64,000 nucleotides of DNA. Source: Sciurus carolinensis. Its lineage: Eukaryota > Chordata > Mammalia > Rodentia > Sciuridae. Location of the stretch: contig NC_062215.1 in NCBI RefSeq assembly GCF_902686445.1, positions 27,798,750 through 27,862,749 on the forward strand. Direction: 5' to 3'. Position numbers and translations under genes: made by a program. The first letter of the stretch is position 1. Each line of letters begins with the position of its first letter. Under the pieces are notes generated by a model, which saw nothing but the letters and a program-made list of their open reading frames with translations, had not been told where the DNA came from and made no database searches. This document shows positions 55,890 to 64,000 of this stretch, in pieces.

Positions 55890-57003
55890 GATATTTTTAA
55901 TAGACTTTATTTTTTAGAGTATTTTTAGTTTTACAATAAATAAATAAATAAAATGGTGCAGCAGAATGTGTGGAGAATTCCATACACTTATTTTCTGTCC
56001 CCATACACAGTTTCTATGATTAGAAAATAGTGTTTTTCTGCACTAGTGTGGTCCATTCGTTAGAGTTGATAAACTAATATGGAAGCATAGTGATTAGCTA
56101 GAGTCTATGGTTCACGTAAGTGTTTACTCTTCATTTGGGGCAGTGCTATGGGTTTCAATAAGTGTGTCATGTCATGCATTGGCCATTACAGAGTAGAGAG
56201 GTCACAGCACCCAAGGTGTATCCTGTGATCCCCCTATTCACCCTGCCTTCTCTGTCCCTGAACTCCTGGTGGCTGCTGATCTTTTTACTGTTTCCATAGT
56301 TCCATGTATTCCAGAATATCAGGTTAAAATCATCTAGTATGTAGCCTTTTTGCTCTGACTTCTCTCCCACAGCAATAGCAATTAAGCTTCTTTCACATTT
56401 CCTCATGGCTTGATGGCTCATTAATTTTTATCCCTCAATAATGTTCCATTGTCTGGATATACCAGAGTTTGTTTATTCATTCACCTATTGCAGGACAGCT
56501 TGGTTGCTTCTAAGTTTTGGAAATTATCAACAAAACTGTTATAAACATATGAATGGACATAAGCTATTCTCTGTGGAAGTAAATTTACTAATTTGGGCAA
56601 ATACCTAGGAGTATGATCGCTGATTGCATGGAAGACAATTCTTAAGTTTGAAGAGAAACTTTTTCATTATGGACGCACCATTTTTCATTACCATCGGCAA
56701 TGAGTGAGAGCTTCTGGCGTTTCACATCTTCACCAGCATTTGGTGTTGTTATGTGGTGGGTTTTAGTGATTTCCACAGGTGTGTAATGGTAGCTCAATTT
56801 TGTTTTAATTTGCAATCCCCTGAGCTATTAGGCCGAGCAACTTTTCATTTGCTATATGTATGTCTTGTTTGTTGAAGGATGTGTCCAAATCTTTTGCTCA
56901 TTTTAACTGGATTGTTTGTTTTTTTATTGTTGAGATTTAACTTTCTTTGTATGCTTTAGATATGGGTTATTTATTGGATTTGCATTTTTCAAATATGTTT
57001 TCC
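55890..57003 (-). mobile_element. Old L1 (L1M-type) 3' end and late ORF2, reverse strand
   Basis: 'TAATAGACTTTATTTTTTAGAGTATTTTTAGTTTTACA' at the 3'UTR end, 'CAATAATGTTCCATTGTCTGGATATACCAGAGTTTGTTTATTCATTCACC', 'TTTTAATTTGCAATCCCCTGAGCTATTAGG' and 'GGATTTGCATTTTTCAAATATGTTTTCCCATCTATGG' are reverse-complement L1M phrases in order. Confidence 0.85.
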
Positions 57004-57007
57004 CATC

Positions 57008-57135
57008 TATGGTTCTGCCTCTTATTAATTTTGTGATCTGGACTAAGACCCAATCTTTCTCAGGCTTGGTGTTTTCCTTTTGGAAAATGAGAATAATGAT
57101 ATCTAACTTAATAACTTGTAGGATTATTATAAGAG
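57008..57135 (+). mobile_element. MIR SINE
   Basis: 'TTTTGTGATCTGGACTAAGACCC..TCTTTCTCAGGCTTGGTGTTTTCCTTTTGGAAAATGAGAATAATGATATCTAACTTAATAACTTGTAGGATTATTATAAG' matches the MIR core and tail. Confidence 0.8.
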
Positions 57136-57339
57136 GTGGGTTATAATGCGGAGTTATAATGAAAAATCCAGTCCACTCTCTGGCTCACCCAGAGTTAACA
57201 TTTGGCCTTTCTTCTCCTTCCACCCCCACAACCATATGTTCATTTAGTACTCCTTGTATTTTTTTATGGGTTCTTCTCATCAGTGCTTTGATTACCTTAA
57301 TAAGCATACAAAACAACAGAACACTTATTAAATGGCAGG

Positions 57340-57435
57340 CTTTGATTTGGTGGGTTTGAGTGAGCCTGAGATTCTGCATTTTCAGGAAGCTCTCAGATGA
57401 TGCTGGTATTGCTGACTTAGAGCACATTTTGGTTA
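57340..57435 (+). mobile_element. MER20-like hAT-Charlie fragment
   Basis: 'GAGCCTGAGATTCTGCATTTTCAGGAAGCTCTCAGATGATGCTGGTATTGCTGACTTAGAGCACATTTTGG' matches the 3' part of this family. Confidence 0.65.
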
Positions 57436-58180
57436 GGGTTAGGGGTTATCTGTCTTTCTCCTGCTTTACATGAATGCTCCCAACTTCTCTCTTGACCCAC
57501 TGGTGAGGTATGAAGTCAACTTATTGGTTTTGCAGTCATCAGTTTTACATACTAGAATACAGCAGAAAGTATCAGAGTTAAGCATTAACCATATCATTTA
57601 GGAAAATAATTAAATTACATACTCACACCATGTACGTCTTGAAATCAAGGTAAAGGATATTTGAAATTAACTGTACTGTACTGCAGTTAAGCTAAAAAAC
57701 CTTGCTTTTTCTTACATATAACACTGACTTCTAAAACACATTTAGCATCTGATGGGTAAATGAATATATATCTATTTCAATTGAAATGTGGGTGAAAGTA
57801 AGATGAATAAGTTTTGAACTATTTTAAGTCATCTTCATGATGAAATAAAGACATAAACTGAACTTTGAGGAATGGATAGGATGATACCTGGCAGAAAGAG
57901 GAGGAGAGGGGAATGGCCTTTGAGGTCTGAATGGCCTAAACAGAGGGTCTTCAATGAAGGGACAGCTGTAGGGGTAACTAAAGGGGAAAGGGTGGGTTGG
58001 GCTGGGAAAGAGAACAAGTGAAGGGCTTTAACTGTGTGTTTAAAATTAGGAGATACAATCATAAACGCACTGTGGGCTAGGAGGAGGGGGGATGCTAACA
58101 GGTACTGAGGCTGGAAGACTAGCGAGAATTTGCTGTTCTATTAATACAGTATTGAACTGATAAGAAACTGAACTAAGACA
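57436..58180. other. Unassigned sequence
   Basis: No gene or repeat recognised. Purine-rich patches at about 57890-58020. Confidence 0.35.
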
Positions 58181-58408
58181 ATGGACGGAAAATCGGAAAA
58201 AGAGGACCCTAATCAATTCGTTGGGCAATTCAAGACCCTACGTTCACTCTCTATGCCTGCTGCTGTGGTTCCTCCAGTTCAGCAGAGGAAGGGGACCCTT
58301 AAGCCTCTGCAGCTGCACTGCCCGGTATCACAGGATGAGGATTATTACTCTACTTCTGCCCCTGGGATAGACCCAATGTGCCCAGGACGGAGGATTCTGG
58401 GAGAATGA
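58181..58408 (+). CDS. 75-codon open frame with good start context, hypothetical
   Basis: ATG at 58181 lies in a strong context (A at -3, G at +4). The frame runs to TGA at 58406-58408. The peptide is hydrophilic and Pro/Ser-rich (MPAAVVPPVQQRKGT) with an acidic-tyrosine patch (SQDEDYYSTS) and no transmembrane segment. The stretch keeps several CpGs and is more GC-rich than its flanks. An AATAAA lies about 110 bp downstream (58514-58525). I do not recognise the protein. It could be a small gene, an alternative first exon or chance. Confidence 0.2.
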   Translation: MDGKSEKEDPNQFVGQFKTLRSLSMPAAVVPPVQQRKGTLKPLQLHCPVSQDEDYYSTSAPGIDPMCPGRRILGE

Positions 58409-59170
58409 AGTAGGAGAAAGGAGGACTGGGAAGCCCAAGTGAATGGACCCCTCCCTCCCCGTCTCTGCCTTTTATTAATTGTGTGACTGACTGGTCCTTC
58501 ACACTTAACCAGCAAATAAATAAATAGCTATCTCAGCCAGCGACTATACCCAAATCTTCCCAACTCACGAAACCAGGAACCTGAGGATATGACAGCACAT
58601 TCCCTCCTGGCCATGTCAAAGAAGGAAAGGGAAAGAGCCACACACACAGTTCACAGCAAAGAAGCAGGCCAGGGGCCAGTGTGCCATCCCGGCTTCCTGA
58701 GTGAAAGAGTGAGATGCTCAGGTGGGAAAGCCTGGTGCCCAGAACCTGTGACTTCACCTGCCCTGCTCCGCTACCCCCCTCTAGGCCTGCTCTTCCCAAA
58801 CCCACGCTACCTGCATGAAAGCTCCAAATTCTTGAACGCGCAGGGAAAATAGAATACATTGCAAGACTTATTGTGAGTGCTGCATTTTAGTAAAGGGGAG
58901 GGTCGGGAGAAAGATAGATGGGGAAGCCATAAAGCTAGATTCATTATAATGTCAGAGCCCTGAAAACGTCAGGATACACTGCTGATAGACTGAAAGCAAA
59001 TCATTCGTTGGAGCAGCCATAAGGGACCAAAGGTTCCCAGACAGGAAACAGAGTTAAAGTTACCGAGAAGAAAAACAACTCGAGGAATCCCTCAAAGTCA
59101 GCACTACTGAGCTTCCTGCAACTTCATTTTAGCTTGGTTTTGTTTTTTACATTGTTTGGAGGCTATTTTC
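58409..59170. other. Unassigned, GC-richer stretch
   Basis: Opposed open frames at 58533-58859 reflect local GC content. No repeat recognised. Confidence 0.35.
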
Positions 59171-59171
59171 T

Positions 59172-59207
59172 TAACCAGATGAATCCCTCAGGTGGGTAGA
59201 TAACAAC
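59172..59207 (+). repeat. 36-bp perfect direct repeat, copy 1
   Basis: Identical to 60518-60553 over 36 bases and diverging at once on both sides. Not a simple repeat and not part of any repeat I recognise. Confidence 0.97.
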
Positions 59208-59525
59208 CTAGTGAAATAAAAGGAGAAGGAATATTTGCTACATTGTAGAGAGAGCAAAGAGAAAGATGATCTGCGGTGGGAAGGCTTTGGAAACCTTGGG
59301 TTGGTATATCTATTCCTGACCTTTAATTCCCCCATCCATTCTCTGAAATGCGGATTATGGGTAAGCAGAAGTGTAAAGGGCAGGTTGAGAAGAAGGAGTC
59401 GGGATCCTTTCCAGTGAAATGAAAAATCCCTCGGTTCATGATGGGAGGAAGGATGGAGACACCTTAGGCTCTGGGAATGTAAGATTCGCATTCCTTAACC
59501 CCCGAATCAAACAGACCAGGGTGGA
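59208..59525. other. Unassigned sequence between the 36-bp repeats
   Basis: No gene or repeat recognised. Confidence 0.35.
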
Positions 59526-59527
59526 AT

Positions 59528-59705
59528 CTACTCTGTGACCTCACATTAACTTCTTAACTCTCTCATTCAGATTTCATGTCTTAATCGAAGGTCATGATCC
59601 TACTTACTTCATGTGCTGCTTTAAGAGTTAAATGGGATAACTCAAGTAAAACACAGAACTGTTGGTCTGGTTCGCAGCAAGCACATAGTAAATGATGGAA
59701 ATCAT
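59528..59705 (+). mobile_element. MIR SINE
   Basis: 'ATCTACTCTGTGACCTCACATTAACTTCTTAACTCTCTCATTCAGATTTCATGTC', 'TTAAGAGTTAAATGGGATAACTCAAGTAAAACACAGAACTG' and 'AGCAAGCACATAGTAAATGATGG' follow the full MIR order. Confidence 0.8.
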
Positions 59706-59805
59706 TATTAACAGGGATTTTATTGCTGCTAGGAAATTTTCTGGAGCAGCCATGGGGGTGGATGTGTGGCTGCAGCTTTGGCAACGGACAATAGGCTTCA
59801 GACAG

Positions 59806-59806
59806 A

Positions 59807-59842
<36 letters not shown>
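59806..59842. repeat. (CAA)n microsatellite
   Basis: Pure CAA trinucleotide run of about 35 bp ending in an A-run; it produces a poly-Val frame on the minus strand. A similar short (CAA)n lies at 63123-63146. Confidence 0.98.
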
Positions 59843-59992
59843 AAAACAAACCAAGAGTTTGGCCTCCAGAGCTTTGGATTTCTGACTTTGTTCTAACATT
59901 TTTCCAGTTGAAACTAAATGAAAGCATCCCTAAACCTCTTTAGGTTTTGGTTTCTTCATTTCCGAAGTAGGAAAATATTTTTAAAATCGTCT

Positions 59993-60095
59993 TTTAGTTG
60001 GTGCCTCATAATTGTACATAATGATGGGATTTGTTGTTTGGTATCTGTACAAGCACACAATGTAACAATATCACTTGGATAATAACACTCTCAGA
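59993..60095 (-). mobile_element. L1 3' end fragment, reverse strand
   Basis: 'AATTGTACATAATGATGGGATTTGTTGTTTGGTATCTGTACAAGCACACAATGTAACAATATCACTTGG' parallels the block at 2625-2715. Confidence 0.65.
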
Positions 60096-60517
60096 AGTGG
60101 TGGGAAATTTTTAATAAAACCCCAGAGCAATAATAGATTGGGGGAAACTTAATACCCTGAACTATGACATCATGCATGGGAGCTGTTTTGTGATATTTAT
60201 AGCAAATCTGGTCAGTCCCTACCTTTGTCATACCAATTCCTACCTGTTTAGCCTCTGAAGCCCCTCTCAGAATGCGACTGTGAGCTCGTCACCACGAGGG
60301 GAAGGTCTACCTAGTCTCCCTGTTTGCCTGCTGTGTTGATCTGCACTGAGACTTCTGGACAGGTTTATTATCACACCACACATTCTCCAGAGGAGGAGGG
60401 GTCACCCACCTTCCTAACTCCTTTACCTTTTTAACTTTTTCTGAGGTAGGATAGAAGAAATAAAGATAGGTAAAAAGGAGACAAAAGGGAAGGAAAAAGA
60501 GGCTGTAGCTATAAATC
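60096..60517. other. Unassigned sequence
   Basis: No gene or named repeat. Confidence 0.3.
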
Positions 60518-60553
60518 TAACCAGATGAATCCCTCAGGTGGGTAGATAACAAC
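60518..60553 (+). repeat. 36-bp perfect direct repeat, copy 2
   Basis: Exact copy of 59172-59207, same strand. Confidence 0.97.
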
Positions 60554-60694
60554 TACCCATGATCAGACTTACTTCTCAGATCTGTTTTGCCTCCAGGCTA
60601 GTCACTCCCAATTTTCTGAGAAATCGGCAAATCTTAGAATTACTGTAAATTTGCTCATTTATGAAAATTGATTTATTTTCATGAAAGCTTAAGT

Positions 60695-61142
60695 GCACTG
60701 TTAGCCTACAGGATGCATTTTCAGATTAGATGGAACAAAGGGAGATGTATTTTCATAAACCTATAAAAAAGGCACATTCCAAACATTGTCTAGATAGGGG
60801 AGATGATGTCAGCCTGAAGATTCTGGAGACACCAGACCACCATAAATGTCCTATGATGCATAATTAACAGGCTGAGTTCACCAGGCAAAGTGGTTCCCAC
60901 CACTGGCCCAATCCTCACGAAGTTTCCTTTGAAAGAGCCCGAGATCCTCAGGGCTAGTCTCACTCTCGAGATAGATGTGTTTAGCTCTGAGTGTGTGTAT
61001 CTTCACCTTTCACTTTTTAATAAAGCTCTTCCTCTTTGCTAAAACCCCACACATCCTTAAATTCTTTTCTGCAATGTGTCAAAAGCCTGGAAGATCCAAG
61101 TAGAGGTCTCTGCCTCTGGAGAGAACTTCCCGAACCCTCTTA
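60695..61142 (+). mobile_element. LTR-like repeat (ERVL/MaLR-like?)
   Basis: The run 'CAGCCTGAAGATTCTGGAGACACCAGACCACCATAAATG', 'GAAAGAGCCCGAGATCCTCAGGGCTAG', AATAAA at 61019-61024 followed by 'GCTCTTCCTCTTTGCTAAAACCCC', and 'CTGGAAGATCCAAGTAGAGGTCTCTGCCTCTGG' has the U3-R-U5 look of an LTR. Ends and class could not be fixed. Confidence 0.45.
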
Positions 61143-62525
61143 TGGAGACACTTCCACCTGCAGCAACTGAGTAGCCTGGGGACATGGCCTCATGGCCTGT
61201 GAAGCAGCCTCCTGTCACATGGGAGCCCTCTCAGTCACTCAGAAAGCCAGGAACAAGGAGGCTCTGCTGTGATTGCGCAGTGTGGCCTCAGTTCTCCTTG
61301 GCTGGTTTAGGCAGTCTCCTTAAATAGACAGATCTGTGTCTGAGTCCCTGGGAAGGCGAATAAATGCAGAAAAATTCTTTTAGCCTGGGGGAAGAACCAT
61401 GCTTACAGATTGAAAGTCTTGTGCTCAGGTAACTTCTTGCTAGCCAAGTTGTACCTGTTTGCAGAGGTCCTCAGGGTCAGTTCCTTAGAGGCAAGTTGCC
61501 AAGGATGCATCTGTCAATGAGCCTGATCTGGGAACTTGAAGTGACTATAAAGCACAGATACTTCTTTTTAAACAAGTATTCCTGCATCTAAGATTCCAAA
61601 ATATTGGTCTCTTCACAGTAGACACTAGTGGAGACTAGCACTTCTTCCTTTGTGGTTAATGTCCGTACTGTATAAACTCCCATCATAGGATACTGGGAAT
61701 TCTTCCTTTGGCATGGTCCCAGAGGCAATTATAAATTATAGACAAACAAAGCCTCTAAACTTTGGTTGCCAAATTTTATTGTTCAACTTTATCAACCATG
61801 TAATTTACTTTTTTTTTTTTCAGGAAAACAATAATAGATTGAATTTATTATGTATGGTAAATCCCTGAACTCTGTGTTTTCCCATTACTTTCAAAGTGGA
61901 AGCAGTCATCCTGGGGATAATCCTCAGTTTTTGGTCATCATTCCAGTAAGCTTCTCAGTGTAAATTCACACTCAAGAGTTGTTTAATTCTGAAGTCAATA
62001 AAATTTCCATTAAGGCAAAGTGATTGTTTCCCAAGTTTCAATCCATCTTTAAATGACCAAAAAATTGTCAGAAAATGTGCTGTGGGGAATTCTACAGGAG
62101 GTTTTTATAAACAGAATCAAGTTTTATATTTAAAAATTGAGCCAGCTCTATTGGAAAGAATTTATATACTCACATAATATGTAACTACTTTGAAGGAGAG
62201 GGGATTCCTCATTTGCAACCCCACATTACATGTTTATTTGGAAAAATTATTTTTATCTCAACTCTAATTCATGTTTTTTTCCTCTTGTGTCTTTTTTTTT
62301 TTTAAGCCTGAAAGGCATTTCTATTATATGCTTACTCAGGGTTGCATCTGATTGCCGGCGAGTTTCCTGACTGGTTCAGGGTTGGCTGATGGAGACTTCC
62401 TTAATTCTGTTCACCAGCCTATCCATGTGTGTAGCATGGCTCCTGATCCCATCCAAAGCAAACTTTTTATCTCCAAGCATCCTTCCAGTTGCTCTTTGTA
62501 TTATTTGCACTTCTCTTCTTTTATT
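61143..62525. other. Unassigned sequence
   Basis: T-runs at about 61808-61820 and 62291-62303. No gene or repeat recognised. Confidence 0.35.
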
Positions 62526-62527
62526 TT

Positions 62528-63062
62528 TGATTCATATTAATTGTCCAAATTAATTGATTTGACAGTGACATTTCCACACATGAATACATTGTACTTTACA
62601 TCCATCCTCCCTCCCTCCTACCCCTTCCCCCCTTCCCTTCCCCCTTCCCTAATAGTCCCATTTCTACTTTAAAGTCATTTTTTCTTCTTTTCCTTTTTCT
62701 TCTCTTTTCATTCTTTCTTTTTTTAAAATTTTCACAAAGGAGAGAAAGCATGTGATACTTACCTGTCTGTGTCTGTTTTACTTTGCTAAACATGATCATC
62801 TCCAAGTCTATCTGTTTTCCTATAAATGACATGATTTCATTATTCTTTATGGCTGAATAATACCTCATTGTGTTTATAATGCTGTATTTTCTTACCTATT
62901 CACTGTTGATGGGCACATAGGCTGGTTCTGTAGCCTGGCCCTCGTGAATAGTGTGGCAATGAATACAGGTACGCAGGTATCTCTTCTGCATGTTGTCTAG
63001 TCGCTCTGCATTTGATGGTTGTATAACCTTCCACTTATGCCATATCATTGACTATCTTGCTC
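62528..63062 (-). mobile_element. L1 3' end, reverse strand
   Basis: Pyrimidine-rich 3'UTR (62590-62715), then reverse-complement ORF2: 'CATTATTCTTTATGGCTGAATAATACCTCATTGTG', 'CACTGTTGATGGGCACATAGGCTGGTTC'. The minus-strand frame ends with YYSAIKNNEIM, the known ORF2 tail. Confidence 0.88.
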
Positions 63063-63830
63063 ACAATTTACAATAGGGAGTTAACTGGATATAGAACTCA
63101 AAGATGGTGTAAACTGTGCAAAAACAACAACAACAACAACAACAAAAAGCATGGCTTCAAGCTGTCAGGGAGCATAACCCAGACTGAAATGAAGTAGGTA
63201 TGAAGGAATCTAAATGGTGCTTGGCTCAGAGAAAATGTTTTAGAGATTTTAATTTTTTCCTATTTTCCTTTGAATCACTGTTTTACATCTTATGTGTATA
63301 TATGGTGTAAAAGAAATGTTATTTCAGGAAAAATAGTCTAAAGGGAACATGCTGTGAATCTCCTGCTTTAGATACTCTGAATTCTATACCAGAATCTTAG
63401 ATGGATTGTAAATTCAATGTGCAGAGCAGAGCCTTTTGACCAGTAATTATCTTCTCTGCTTCATGAAACACTAGGACTTTACAAGTCACCGGCCAGAGTT
63501 TCCTGAAGGGCTTAATGGTCTTTAAAACCATAGTTATTTATTCTAGCTCAGGACTTTGGGATAAAAAGAATAGACGTTTTGAATCAATCTGCTGCATTGG
63601 AAAGACATGAACATCCTTCTAACCTCAGTGACAATTCCCAACTGATGACTCAGTAGTTGTACTGTGTTAGGAAAAGTATTGCACTTTTTAATACATATCT
63701 GTACACACATAAATACATGTTATTCACAGGCAAGTACATATGCATGCTTGTATATCCTGTTTACTTTTCAGTTAGGTCTCTAGAGAATGGGGATGGAATT
63801 TCTTCAACATGTCTCATTAAGATAGGCTTT
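63063..63830. other. Unassigned sequence
   Basis: A short (CAA)n at 63123-63146. Otherwise nothing recognised. Confidence 0.35.
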
Positions 63831-63831
63831 G

Positions 63832-64000
63832 AAGGGAGTGGGGGAAGGAAAGATAGTGGACTGAGACAGACAGTATTACCCTATGTCTATGTATGATTAC
63901 ATGAATGGTGTGAATCTACATTGTGCACAACCATAGAAATGAAAAGTTGTACCCCATTTGTGTACAATGAATCAAAATGCAGTCTGTAAAAATAAAAATT
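63832..64000 (+). mobile_element. L1 3'UTR end, cut by the window edge
   Basis: G-rich opening, then 'ACCCTATGTCTATGTATGATTACATGAATGGTGTG', 'GTTGTACCCCATTTGTGTACAATGAATCAAAATGCA' and a start of an A-rich tail. Same 3'UTR as at 48133-48290; no ORF2 part precedes it, so it is a strongly 5'-truncated insertion. Confidence 0.88.

Noticed and set aside
59628..59943. Frames with poly-Val or poly-Thr runs
   Set aside because: Produced by the (CAA)n microsatellite.

Overview
This window is nuclear DNA from a rodent, most likely a squirrel-family (Sciuridae) genome. It shows no confident protein-coding gene. Three things point to the organism. First, an ID SINE (tRNA-Ala/BC1 type) sits at 17841-17933, with older ID copies elsewhere. 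Second, there are four reverse-strand copies of a composite SINE that joins a 7SL-derived B1-like part to an ID-like tail, an arrangement I know from squirrels. Third, several L1 3' ends share one 3'UTR type. The sequence is AT-rich, CpG-poor and full of degraded repeats, as expected of an intergenic or deep intronic region. The species and family names of repeats come from pattern memory and were not searched.

Layout. 1-6123: mostly unassigned sequence, with two hAT-like DNA transposons, an L2, a reverse-strand L1 3' end and a MIR. 6136-12112: one essentially full-length L1 with a monomeric GC-rich 5'UTR, broken ORF1 and ORF2, a G-rich 3'UTR and target-site duplications (TSDs). 12650-15270: MIR and hAT remnants and unassigned AT-rich DNA. 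15272-19170: an older L1 mosaic in which 5'UTR-like sequence abuts late ORF2 and an RT segment of another L1 is embedded, itself hit by an ID SINE. 20-35 kb: composite SINEs, MIR, L2 and three solo LTRs, one of them inside an L1 3'UTR. 35119-35842: a fourth LTR, on the reverse strand, related at its YY1-like site to the one at 23882. 37-44 kb: Tigger-like, MER20-like and MER5A-like DNA transposons, L2 and old L1. 47.3-48.3 kb: an L1 with a 5' inversion and a SINE nested in it. 53-64 kb: old L1 and MIR pieces, a second Tigger-like copy carrying an AT expansion, an LTR-like segment, and the start of another L1 3' end at the window edge.

Function. Nothing here forms an operon or pathway. The only coding capacity I recognise with confidence is retrotransposon ORF1/ORF2, all of it disabled. 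Weak, unproven gene-like signals are two exon-like segments (272-424 minus, 40411-40501 plus), a 75-codon reading frame with a good start context at 58181, and a possible processed pseudogene at 31714-32010 minus. The most unexplained structure is a perfect 36-bp direct repeat at 59172-59207 and 60518-60553, 1.3 kb apart, in sequence that is not otherwise repeated. I did not see a clear new biological system.
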